13,730 nucleotides of DNA from an uncultured Eubacteriales bacterium (GTDB taxonomy: Bacteria > Bacillota > Clostridia > Oscillospirales > Acutalibacteraceae): positions 1 to 13,730 of the forward strand of contig CAKSKO010000008.1 in NCBI GenBank assembly GCA_934465125.1, written 5' to 3'. Positions within the stretch are counted from its first letter, which is position 1. Each line of letters begins with the position of its first letter. The notes below the pieces were generated by a model, which was given only the letters and a program-made list of their open reading frames with translations, made no database searches and was not told where the DNA came from. A program made the translations under genes and the position numbers. This document shows positions 1 to 6,506 of the stretch, in pieces.

Positions 1-3
1 GCT

Positions 4-687
4 TTGAGTATTGTTTTAGACCCGGGGCATGGAGGAAATAACAGTGGATGTGCTTATGAGTATGATGGTAAACTTATTAAAGAGAAGGATTTAAACTATA
101 AAATAGCCTTATTTATTAAGGATGAATTATCAGGCTATAAAACCCAAAATGGTGAAACAATAAATGTTTATTTGACACGTAATGAATTTGAGAATCCAAG
201 TTTAGCTAAAAGAGTTGATTTAGGTGTTGAAGTCGGTGCAGATGTAGTGATATCTTTACACAACAATGCAACAGCTTCAGGTGAACGTAACAGTAGGGGT
301 TCTATGATATTAGTGACAAGCTCTCATCTCAACAACAAATATGAGATAGAGGAAAAATTAGCGAATAATATTTTAAAAGAATTAAATAAACTTGGATTAC
401 AAATCCAAACTGAAGATAATATATTAGAACAAGCTACAAATACAAACGGACTGTTACGAAGGCTTTCTACAGACGGGTCAACTTATTCAAACGGTGATAT
501 TACCGATTGGTACGGAATTATTAGGCATGGCATAATGAAAAATATTCCATCAATATTAATTGAGCATGCATATCTAAATAATGAACAGGATTATAGAGAT
601 TTCTTGTCTACAGACGAAAAGCTGAAAGTACTTGCCAAGGCAGATGTTGATGGTGTTGTGAAATATTATGGATTAATTGCACAGTAA
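4..687 (+). CDS. N-acetylmuramoyl-L-alanine amidase (Amidase_3 family)
   Basis: This 227-aa protein is a zinc-dependent amidase that cleaves the bond between N-acetylmuramic acid and L-alanine in peptidoglycan. The whole length is one catalytic domain. DPGHGG at residues 6-11 gives the first zinc ligand (H9), E27 in KEKDLN is the likely second, SLHNNA carries H86 as the third, and E187 in ILIEHAYLNN is the catalytic glutamate. No signal peptide, membrane segment or cell-wall-binding repeat is visible, so it resembles a prophage endolysin or a cytoplasmically made autolysin catalytic domain. The start is the TTG at position 4, which puts DPGHGG where family members usually have it, but the window begins one codon upstream, so the ribosome site and any N-terminal extension cannot be seen. 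A perfect hairpin terminator follows 12 bases after the stop. The catalytic residues are intact. Family call is firm; the phage-lysin role is inference. Confidence 0.93.
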   Translation: MSIVLDPGHGGNNSGCAYEYDGKLIKEKDLNYKIALFIKDELSGYKTQNGETINVYLTRNEFENPSLAKRVDLGVEVGADVVISLHNNATASGERNSRGSMILVTSSHLNNKYEIEEKLANNILKELNKLGLQIQTEDNILEQATNTNGLLRRLSTDGSTYSNGDITDWYGIIRHGIMKNIPSILIEHAYLNNEQDYRDFLSTDEKLKVLAKADVDGVVKYYGLIAQ

Positions 688-699
688 ACAATTAAATCT

Positions 700-727
700 A
701 AAGCTGCTATTTGTTTAGCAGCTTTTT
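700..727 (+). terminator. Rho-independent terminator of the amidase gene
   Basis: A perfect 10-bp stem, AAAGCTGCTA at 700-709 and TAGCAGCTTT at 716-725, with a 6-nt loop, runs into a T-tract. It starts 12 bases after the amidase stop codon, so it ends that transcript before array A. Confidence 0.9.
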
Positions 728-728
728 A

Positions 729-758
729 TTGTTGAGTCAAATATGAAATTAGTATAAT
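729..758 (+). promoter_or_regulatory. Candidate promoter driving array A
   Basis: TTGTTG at 729-734 and a perfect TATAAT at 753-758 are separated by 18 bases. It lies just after the amidase terminator and points into non-coding array A, about 40 bases before the leader element. This suggests array A is transcribed by itself. The -35 match is moderate. Confidence 0.45.
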
Positions 759-866
759 TATTGATAGTTCTCACTTTTATATGAAGACATTAGGTTGTAA
801 ACATTGAGATTAGCTGAAACCCGCATTAATACTGGGTTTCTTCAAGTCCCTATTGGTTATCCGTAC

Positions 867-906
867 CAAGTCGGAACAAAGCGCGCTTTGTTCCGACTTG
901 TTTTTT
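867..906 (+). terminator. Perfect 34-base palindrome with T-tract (unit 1 of array A)
   Basis: The arm CAAGTCGGAACAAAGCG at 867-883 is followed directly by its exact reverse complement at 884-900, then six T's at 901-906. It can act as a very stable intrinsic terminator hairpin with a GCGC loop. It occupies the place of hairpin 2 in the repeat unit. Confidence 0.85.
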
Positions 907-1095
907 ATAAAAATAAGTCATCCACTTGCTTCCTTGTCCCTCCTTCTTCGCAAAAAGTCATGCTCAAGTCGCCTACTCGATTGTGAACGCTCTCGCGACG
1001 GCTTGGTTTCTCTACCAACTTTTTATGAATTGCGATAACGCGCCTACGGCGTTTATGTCTCTTAAGATTACTCGTACACCACCTAGCGGTAGTGC

Positions 1096-1127
1096 AAGTC
1101 GCGCGCTTAGTTGTGTGCGACTTTTTT
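1096..1127 (+). terminator. Terminator-like hairpin 2 of unit 3, array A
   Basis: AAGTCGCGCGC (1096-1106) pairs with GTGTGCGACTT (1113-1123), with two G-U pairs, and runs into six T's at 1122-1127. The same hairpin, in varied sequence, closes units in arrays B and C. Confidence 0.75.
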
Positions 1128-1182
1128 ATGTTGCCTCCCGCGTCCAGGATAGATCTCTTAAGGACTATTCGTGCCAGTTAAA

Positions 1183-1214
1183 AATAAAGTCGGATTTCAT
1201 CGATTTTATTTTTT
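1183..1214 (+). terminator. Terminator-like hairpin 2 of unit 4, array A
   Basis: AATAAAGTCG (1183-1192) pairs with CGATTTTATT (1201-1210) with one G-U pair and an 8-nt loop, followed by T's. The unit start GATCTCTTAAGG, at 1152, matches the shared 5' motif of the repeat family. Confidence 0.6.
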
Positions 1215-1216
1215 AG

Positions 1217-1245
1217 AAAAGATGCCTTGTTTAAGGCATCTTTTT
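1217..1245 (+). terminator. Rho-independent terminator after array A
   Basis: AAGATGCCTT (1219-1228) and AAGGCATCTT (1233-1242) form a perfect 10-bp stem with a GTTT loop, flanked by A's and a T-tract. It insulates array A from the downstream DuOB-like gene and could work in both directions. Confidence 0.85.
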
Positions 1246-1256
1246 ATCGTTTTCTC

Positions 1257-1299
1257 TTGTATAGTAGATGACTTTTTAATTTACTATACAAAGGAAAAG
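1257..1299 (+). promoter_or_regulatory. Inverted-repeat promoter/operator and RBS before the DuOB-like gene
   Basis: A perfect 9-bp inverted repeat, TGTATAGTA at 1258-1266 and TACTATACA at 1282-1290, lies just before the ribosome site AAAGGAAAAG and the ATG at 1304. A weak -35-like TTGTAT sits on the left arm and a -10-like TACTAT on the right arm, 19 bases apart. The layout fits an operator overlapping the promoter, or a hairpin in the 5' leader. Which one applies cannot be told from sequence. Confidence 0.4.
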
Positions 1300-1303
1300 T
1301 TTT

Positions 1304-1815
1304 ATGAATCTTAATTTAATGGTTTTGGCAAAATCCGATAAACATACCGGATTTGAAAAATTTATACGTTTAGTTCGGGATAAAGAAGGTCATGCACTGA
1401 GCAAGAAACAATGCAAATTTAATAAACTGGATTTTTTGACTATTAATGCAACATCTGCTCCTTTAAAACATCAAAGAGAAAATTATATTCTTAATGAACT
1501 AATACAATATAGCAAATCTAGCGTATCTGTTGAAAATCTAAAGAAATATATTCAAAATCCAGAATTTATATTTTCAAGTATTAATCCATGGTTTTCAGAA
1601 AAAGAAATAGACAGACAAAAAACATCTTTTTATTTGTAGAAGTCACTCATTTGCATATTTACGAAAATGACGAGGGTAAATATAAATGTAATTTTACCTA
1701 TAACAATCACGATTATAAGGAATTTAGCATTACTGCTCCTAAATTCAAATTGAAAAACAAAAAAATTTCTAAAGTTGCTCTATTCCTGTTAGTTTACCTG
1801 ATACACCTTATATAG
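1304..1815 (+). pseudogene. Frameshifted DuOB (dual OB-fold) domain protein
   Basis: The first open frame encodes 111 aa starting MNLNLMVLAKSDKH. It ends at TAG 1637-1639 inside a T/A-rich run, and coding continues in another frame (FLFVEVTHLHIYEND) to 1815. A third-frame scrap near 1785-1810 reads VSLPDTPY, a typical end of the family. Loss of one base near 1637 explains the first break, and a second indel near 1785 explains the other. The N-terminal pattern (a VLAxS strand, then FIRLV with GHAL) fits the dual-OB (DuOB) family, but the segment between GF and FIRLV looks shortened, as by an internal deletion. From memory of the family, DuOB proteins often sit beside DUF488 genes and are predicted to act on nucleic acids in genome-conflict settings. 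Here DUF488 follows 50 bases downstream, which supports the call. The gene is dead as read. Confidence 0.6.
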
Positions 1816-1865
1816 TGCTATAATTTAATTATTAATAAAAATTAACCTAGGAGGTGCGTTTTAAG

Positions 1866-2282
1866 GTGAAGCTGTTTACAATTGGATATACCAAAAAATC
1901 CGCAGAAAAATTTTTTGAATTAATTAATATTAATCACATAGATATAGTAGTGGATGTTAGACTTTATAATTCCACTCAATTTGCTGGATTTAGCAAAAGT
2001 GGAGACTTAAAATATTTTCTTAAATAAATTTGCAATTGCAATTATATAGCAATGCAGGAGTTTGCTCCAACTCGTGCTCTTTTTGATAGTTATAAAAAGG
2101 GTTATATTGAATGGAATGAATATGAAAGCATTTATAATGAATTTTTAAATACTCGTGCAAATTTAGACTTTTTTTCTGCCTATCCAAATAAACGAATTTG
2201 TCTTCTTTGCGCAGAAGATACCCCAGAACATTGCCATCGTCGCTTTCTTGCAGAAAAATTGCTAGCACATACGATAATGTGA
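1866..2282 (+). pseudogene. DUF488 family protein interrupted by one in-frame stop
   Basis: AGGAGG at 1849-1854 precedes a GTG start at 1866. The frame reads MKLFTIGYTKKSAEKFFEL, then VVDVR, then QFAGFSKSGDLKYFLK, stops at TAA 2025-2027 (codon 54), and continues in the same frame as ICNCNYIAMQEFAPTR and on to CLLCAEDTPEHCHRRFLAEKL, ending at TGA 2280-2282. Family landmarks are the N-terminal TIGYT, the VDVR strand, and the C-terminal C-LLC-E--P--CHRR motif. Restoring one codon gives 138 aa, the usual size of the short DUF488 subgroup. A G-to-T or C-to-T change at a Glu or Gln codon would create the TAA. The upstream partner is the broken DuOB-like gene, so both halves of the pair are inactive or truncated. 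The biochemical role of DUF488 is not established; a nucleic-acid or defence role is inference. Confidence 0.82.
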
Positions 2283-2328
2283 CTATTGTACATTTATAGA
2301 TTAGGGTTATTTAGATTATTAAAATAGC

Positions 2329-2515
2329 AAACATTGTTGTTGGATTAAACCTGTATTATTACTGGATTTTCTCTATGTCCCTTAAGACTAGTTGCACCAG
2401 TCGATAGCCTCGACGCGCAAGTCGCGTTTAGGGCTTTTCTTTTTATAAAGATTATTTGCTTACGCTTATAGTTTTTATGACCTTTATAACTACCCGCACC
2501 ACATTTATACGTATC
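2329..2515 (+). repeat. Array B: leader plus two structured repeat units
   Basis: This lies 47 bases after the DUF488 stop. The leader (AAACATTG 2329-2336, AAACC 2347-2351, GGATTT near 2363-2368) matches that of array A closely, with the same 18-base step from AAACATTG to the AAACC arm. Unit B1 begins TATGTCCCTTAAGA at 2374, has the perfect first hairpin GTCGA 2400-2404 with TCGAC 2410-2414, then GCGCAAGTC and a weaker second hairpin (AAGTC with GGCTT) running into T's by 2443. Unit B2 begins TATGACCTTTATAA at 2475, about 101 bases later, keeps the CGCACC motif, and then decays. No protein gene is visible between 2283 and 2597; apart from the array there is only the -10-like site before the lipoprotein gene. 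Confidence 0.65.
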
Positions 2516-2570
2516 TTTTAATACAAGACATAAGCCACATATTACTGCAGTTTTTGTATAACCTAAAAAA

Positions 2571-2576
2571 TATAAT
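2571..2576 (+). promoter_or_regulatory. Candidate -10 element of the lipoprotein/hydrolase gene
   Basis: A perfect TATAAT at 2571-2576 lies 22 bases before the ATG at 2598. No good -35 is seen at the right distance, so the promoter is weakly supported. Confidence 0.3.
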
Positions 2577-2597
2577 AAAGTAGGGATGATATAGTAA

Positions 2598-3413
2598 ATG
2601 AAGAAGGTATTTTTAGCGATAATTTTAATTTTTACTGTAATTATGCTTGGCTGTGGTTTGAAAATCGAAGGGATAAAATCGGTGAGAGAAATATGAGAGC
2701 CTACGTAAAAGGCTCAGGAGATAAAACGATAGTCATGCTAAGTGGATGGGGTACAGATTCGCCATTAGACGATTTTATACCATTAGCAGATAAGCTAAGT
2801 CATGATTACAAAGTTGTAGCTTTAGAATATTTTGGGTATGGAGTAAGTGATATAACCACAGATGAGCGCTCAAATGAAATAATGGTACAGGAAATTCGTA
2901 CAACTTTAAGTGAATTAAAGATCAAACCACCATATGTATTGATGGCCCCATTTCATGTCTGGCCTTTATAGTTTGTATTATGCAGAAAACTATCCTGATG
3001 AGGTTTCTGGAATCGTTGGAATAGATATGCCTTTGCCACAAAAACAGTTAGAGAGATGGACCCAAGAGATATTTGAAAAAACAAAAATAGATGAAAAGTC
3101 AAGCAATTTAAATATTTCAGTTATAAATCAGTGAAATTCTTTTTATAGTAATTCTAAAGAATTAGAAAATATGAAGTATTCATCTAATTTGCCGGTACTT
3201 GCTTATCTAGATACAGAACAAATAGATAGTGTTCATTTGATGGTTAAATCTGGAATAATGCGAACTTCTTGGTTTGGTATAAATAAAAATATGATTACAA
3301 ACTCCGATATCCAAACTATTAAAATTTTAGAGGGAGAGCATTATTTACACCATAACAGACTTGAAGAGATTTATGAATGCACTGAAGAATTTGTTGAAGG
3401 AAAATTATCCTAG
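2598..3413 (+). pseudogene. Lipoprotein-anchored alpha/beta hydrolase, multiply frameshifted
   Basis: The ATG at 2598 starts a lipoprotein signal peptide, MKKVFLAIILIF, with lipobox MLGC at residues 17-20, so the ancestor was probably anchored outside the membrane. That frame stops at TGA 2694-2696. An overlapping ATG at 2693 opens a second frame with the hydrolase-fold start RAYVKGSG, VMLSGWG and VALEYFGYG. This ends at TAG 2969-2971, exactly at the nucleophile elbow. The first frame resumes at 2955 with MSGLYSLYYAENYPDEV, is cut by TGA 3132-3134 (possible former Trp codon), and ends EGEHYLHHNRLEEI, which holds the likely catalytic His. At least two indels and one nonsense change are needed to rebuild one protein of about 270 aa. 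The catalytic Ser region is destroyed. Substrate is unknown. The call rests on fold motifs and on the protein being readable across frames. Confidence 0.78.
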
Positions 3414-3506
3414 TTATATTTATTATGTATAAAACATTGCGTGCATATTTTCGCACAGTTAAACCCTTTACCGTGTGATTGTATCAAAAGTTGTAGCCTT
3501 AACCAT

Positions 3507-3551
3507 ATCGAGTGTTCATAACAGATGTTAAGTTTGGACACTCGATTTTTC
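3507..3551 (+). terminator. Rho-independent terminator, also part of a repeated sequence
   Basis: ATCGAGTGTTC (3507-3517) pairs with GGACACTCGAT (3536-3546), 11 bp with one G-U pair, followed by a T-rich run. It lies about 95 bases past the hydrolase relic. The loop carries AGATGTTAAG, which recurs at 7546-7555 in a similar context. Confidence 0.7.
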
Positions 3552-3611
3552 TTTGTATCAATCGGATTTCTCGTATATGTATGAAGCAGAAATTTGTCCA
3601 GCTTTTTTGTT

Positions 3612-4684
3612 TTATGCGGACTTGGTGATATACTTCACTGCTACGCATTGGAGCGTGTCTGCTCTGTAGTGGCTTTCACATTCTGGGATTTCAATGATAC
3701 CAATGAACTTGTAATGGATTATAATCCTCTGACTTCTGTTCTTGCCTACGCCTTCCATCTCATAAACTATGATCTGCTCAATCAGTTACTGTAATAACGG
3801 CGCGATCAGCGTTTCAATCCCATAAACTGCCTTGCCGCCTGAATAAATTGCTCCTTGTTTTGGCTGCGTTATTCCGATAGAATTGAGCCTCTCACGAAGT
3901 TCAGAAATCCTGATTTTTAGTTCCATTGGTTTGACCAAATACTTGTGAGGCAACTGAATAAATCACTTGTCTGTAACCTTTCCGCCGTTTCAATGCCTTT
4001 ACCCTCTAAGTACATACGGAAGACATCCTTTACCACCTGTAAAGCGCCTGAATCGACAATTTATTTATTTTTATTTTCCGGTGATTTCAGATATCCGTAA
4101 GGAGGTTGGGATAACGGTTCTCATGCATTGCTACGAAGCCGGTGAGAGGAACCGGCGTTTCTTGAAATATCTCTTACATACATTTCATTGAAGATAGGTT
4201 GTGAAAGGAGAGGGATTCTTTGTGCGTGATGGCTCGATAAATGTCGAATTTGGAGAAGCCCTTTCCTCAACAACTTGTGTTCTTCATCACATTCCGAAAT
4301 GGAGCAATCTCATTTTCTCCGTTGTTGCTGTCCACACAATCGTTCACGGTGATAAATCAAATATTACTGTCAGAGAAGTAGGTGTTGGTGTAATATCCCA
4401 CTTGCAGATAATCTCTGCCGAGGCGTGATATATCCTTTACGACGACCGTACTGACATATCCCATTTCAATATCCTCTAGCAGCCTTTGAAAGCTCAGACG
4501 GTTAAAATTCATCCCGGTATTATCCATCATCTAGATAATAGCGGGTGTTCCCAGAACCATTTTTCTTTGCATATTTGGTGAGCATGCGCTTTTGATTGGC
4601 AACGGAATTACTATCGCCCTGTGTACCATCGTCACGGGAGAGCCGATAGTACAAAGTATGATTCCTGTTTCTTTTTCGGCTGCA
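3612..4684 (-). pseudogene. Large serine recombinase relic (Tn4451 TnpX / TndX type)
   Basis: Read on the minus strand from about 4684, broken frames give the usual order of this family. First is the catalytic N-terminus LYYRLSRDDGTQGDSNS (RLS holds the catalytic Ser), then ANQKRMLTKYAKKNG, NFNRLSFQRLLEDIE and VVVKDISRLGRDYLQVGYYT (the second catalytic Arg motif). FITVNDCVDSNNGENE and FRNVM follow, then a deletion, then VVKDVFRMYLEGKGIETAERL from the recombinase domain. A C-terminal piece, RIIIHYKFIGIIEIPE, resembles the DUF4368-type tail and ends at the stop complement at 3612-3614. Several frameshifts, nonsense codons (one at an Arg position before FITVN) and deletions make it non-functional. 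A fragment at about 3792-3950 reading LKIRISELRERLNSIG is not placed. Such recombinases excise and insert mobilisable elements, so this is the relic of the mobile element's integrase gene. Confidence 0.85.
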
Positions 4685-4734
4685 TTTAATCCGCCTTCCC
4701 GACTACATACAAACGCAAATTATCCGCAACTTTT

Positions 4735-4764
4735 GTTGAATCATTCACGAATTTGTGATATAAT
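4735..4764 (+). promoter_or_regulatory. Promoter of the Xre-type regulator relic
   Basis: TTGAAT at 4735-4740 and a perfect TATAAT at 4759-4764 are 18 bases apart. It lies in the divergent gap between the recombinase relic and the GTG start at 4792. Confidence 0.5.
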
Positions 4765-4791
4765 AATAAATAATTGTAGAAAATGTGGTTT

Positions 4792-5005
4792 GTGGCTGTT
4801 AAATATGATAGACTGTTTCACTTATTGATTGGAAAATTACCAATGCTCAGCTTGCTCAAAAAGCCGGTGTCAATGCAATTACCACCACCCGGTTGAATAT
4901 GACCAGGACATCTCAATGGAGAGCATTAAACGGCCTTGCAATGCTTTGAATTGCGCAGAACCCAATGATGAAGGAAACGGAGATGACCTGCCAGCACAGC
5001 CTTGA
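4792..5005 (+). pseudogene. Short Xre/Cro-type HTH regulator, frameshifted
   Basis: From GTG 4792 the frame reads VAVKYDRLFHLLI. A second frame continues with DWKITNAQLAQKAGVNA and TTRLN, the helix-turn-helix, and a third with DQDISMESIKRPCNALNC. Joined, they match the small (about 70-aa) Xre-type regulators common on Clostridia mobile elements, in which KITNAQLAQKAG is the first HTH helix pair and ISMESIKRPCNALNC the C-terminal helix. At least two indels break it. It has a good promoter and is divergent from the serine recombinase relic, the usual place for an element's regulator. The coding tail overlaps the first readable part of the methylase relic near 4998, so a deletion has probably joined the two. 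Confidence 0.7.
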
Positions 5006-5921
5006 TTTTCTGCCGATAAAATCTTATGCCAACATCGTAGGAGGTAATGCTCTGGGGGTGTTGGACCAAAAGATAAATTGAATTACATTATGTGCAACCC
5101 GCCGTTTGTGAGCTACTCTCTGCAAAGTAAATTCCAAAATAAGCATATTTTTCATCTGTGTTGATGAAAAAGGCAAGCCCTACAAAGTCGCCGGGAAGAT
5201 TGACTATGTATCCGATCGGTATTTCAAAGTAGCACGTCTCATGAACGGTATTGCTGTCAGCACTGCCTTTGCATTACGAATTGTATCATACAATGCGAAC
5301 AGGTTGCCGACGTGTGGAACCCGCGGTATGAGCGTTTCCATATTCATATTGATTTTGCCAACCGTACCTTCCGCTGGGACAGTGAGGCGACCATAAAAGC
5401 TCATATTCACTGTGTCATTGTTGGATTCAGTTCAGCTGTAGATAACAAGCCGAAACCACTATATTCTGCTAAAAGAATGCAGCTTGTGGACAATATTAAT
5501 TTCTATCTGATAGAGGTGCCTACTGTTTTTGTTGAAAGTAGAAGGAAGATAATTTGTGATGTTTCTGATATGGTTTACGGCAACAAACCAACAGATGGTG
5601 AATTTTTATTTTTTACTCCTGAGGAATGTGAGCAAGCTTTCAGTCAAGAAGCTATAATTGAAAAATATATTCGCCAAATATATGGAGCAACTGAATATAT
5701 CAATAACAAGTTGCGTTACTTCCTTTGGTTATATAAAAGCCAATCCGACAGAAATCAGAAAATCAAAGTTTATTATGAAAAGAGTGGAAAGTATCAAACA
5801 ATTTCGTCTGAACAGTCCAAAGGAAGCAACGAAACGAAGTGCAAACACGCCTACACTTTTCTAAGAAATCAGGCATCCTGATAACGAATACATTATTGTT
5901 CCTCGTCATTCTTCTGAAAAA
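4998..5921 (+). pseudogene. MmeI-like class I SAM-dependent N6-adenine DNA methylase relic
   Basis: Broken frames give, in order, LDFLPIKSYANIVGGNAL, then KLNYIMCNPPFVSYSLQSK with the adenine-methylase catalytic motif IV NPPF at 5096-5107, then VDEKGKPYKVAGKIDYV. A long open frame from 5312 follows (MWNPRYERFHIHIDFANRTF, IKAHIHCVIVGF, PTVFVESRRKIICDV, MVYGNKPTDGEFLF, YGATEYINNKLRY). Another frame then carries NPTEIRKSKFIMKRVESIKQF and LNSPKEATKRSAN, and a last piece reads PDNEYIIVPRHSSE. This order matches MmeI-like DNA methyltransferases: catalytic core, then target-recognition region. The N-terminal part with the SAM-binding motif I is missing, and there are at least four frame breaks. The intact family methylates adenine, often as part of single-chain restriction-modification enzymes. 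It lies between the regulator relic and the FRG relic. Confidence 0.8.
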
Positions 5922-5924
5922 ACC

Positions 5925-6495
5925 AGAAAGTTTTGCAATTTTGATGGATGAATTGATCGCAAGTTATCTGCAGTATTTTTCTTCCTCATTTGATGGTAAA
6001 GAACAGAAGTTTTACAAAAACGAAAGCGAAAAAAGTTTGACGTATGGGAATACATTTATTAAGAGAAGTTTTTGAGGAACTTCACGAGTTCCCTTTAGAT
6101 GGGTGTGATGAGAATATATACCTTTATCTTGCTTTGTAGTTTTTCTTTTCAAAAAACGGGAGGATATACTGAAGCCAATTCATACTTTAAGTTTTTTACC
6201 CAATATGGTGTACCAACCTGTCATTAAATTTGAGCGTGGAAGAAACCAACAAGGACTTTTCTTATATCAAGGGTGTATGACGTATGTTGAGCCAGTCTAT
6301 AATTTCAGAGTATTGGTAGTACAGCATTTGCATTTTCAAAACATAACGTTTCGGATCAAGAATAAGGCAAATCTTTTGAAAGAACTGGATCGAGTTGGGA
6401 TCAATAAGAAAACGCTGTTCTGCGATTATGACAGCATTGCACAATACATAATTGAAAAATATAGTGTTTTGAAGAAAGAAAACAAACTGAACTAA
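5925..6495 (+). pseudogene. FRG-domain protein relic
   Basis: The best-preserved part is the C-terminal half, open from about 6133 to 6495. It reads LKPIHTLSFLPNMVYQPVI, then RNQQGLFLYQG (the N-x-Q-x-G-x-F motif near the end of FRG domains), RVLVVQHLHFQNI, LLKELDRVGINKKTLFCDYD and a helical tail. A different frame upstream (about 6053-6139) reads LLREVFEELHEFPLDGCDENIYL, typical of the middle of the domain, and then hits TAG. The core with the usual H-x-G-xx-T-R-L-L-D motif is missing, so an internal deletion is likely. The stretch 5925-6050 may be its N-terminus but is not certain. FRG domains occur in phage-defence and toxin-like contexts; the reaction is not established here. Its stop is 11 bases before the macro-domain gene, implying a former operon. 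Confidence 0.65.
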
Positions 6496-6506
6496 AAGGA
6501 GAGCCT

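Larger units (their letters stand above)
799..1216 (+). repeat. Array A: leader plus about four structured repeat units (possible ncRNA)
   Basis: This 418-base stretch has no convincing protein gene; its short open frames are the by-product of repeats. It opens with a leader: AAACATTG at 799-806, then a 7-bp hairpin, GAAACCC 816-822 with GGGTTTC 834-840. Units start near 843, 933, 1054 and 1149. The clearest unit (1054-1127) begins TATGTCTCTTAAGA, then has a first hairpin (CACCACC 1077-1083 with GGTAGTG 1088-1094, one mismatch), the linker GCAAGTC, a second 11-bp hairpin (1096-1106 with 1113-1123) and a T-run. The unit near 843 ends in the perfect palindrome 867-900. The unit near 1149 ends in hairpin 1183-1210 followed by T's. 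The second unit is the most degenerate. Arrays B and C carry the same motifs in the same order. I do not recognise the family. A promoter-like sequence upstream and a terminator-like end for most units suggest an RNA role. Confidence 0.7.

Noticed and set aside
804..1216. Three overlapping open frames of 60, 61 and 96 aa on the plus strand
   Set aside because: They lie wholly in repeat array A, have no ribosome sites, overlap one another, and their sequence is dictated by hairpins and T-tracts.
3792..3950. Minus-strand fragment LKIRISELRERLNSIG as part of the recombinase
   Set aside because: It is open and protein-like but does not match a part of the recombinase that I can place; left as an unassigned scrap inside the relic.
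3594..4428. Plus-strand open frames of 66-75 aa
   Set aside because: They are antisense shadows of the serine recombinase relic, which reads clearly on the minus strand.
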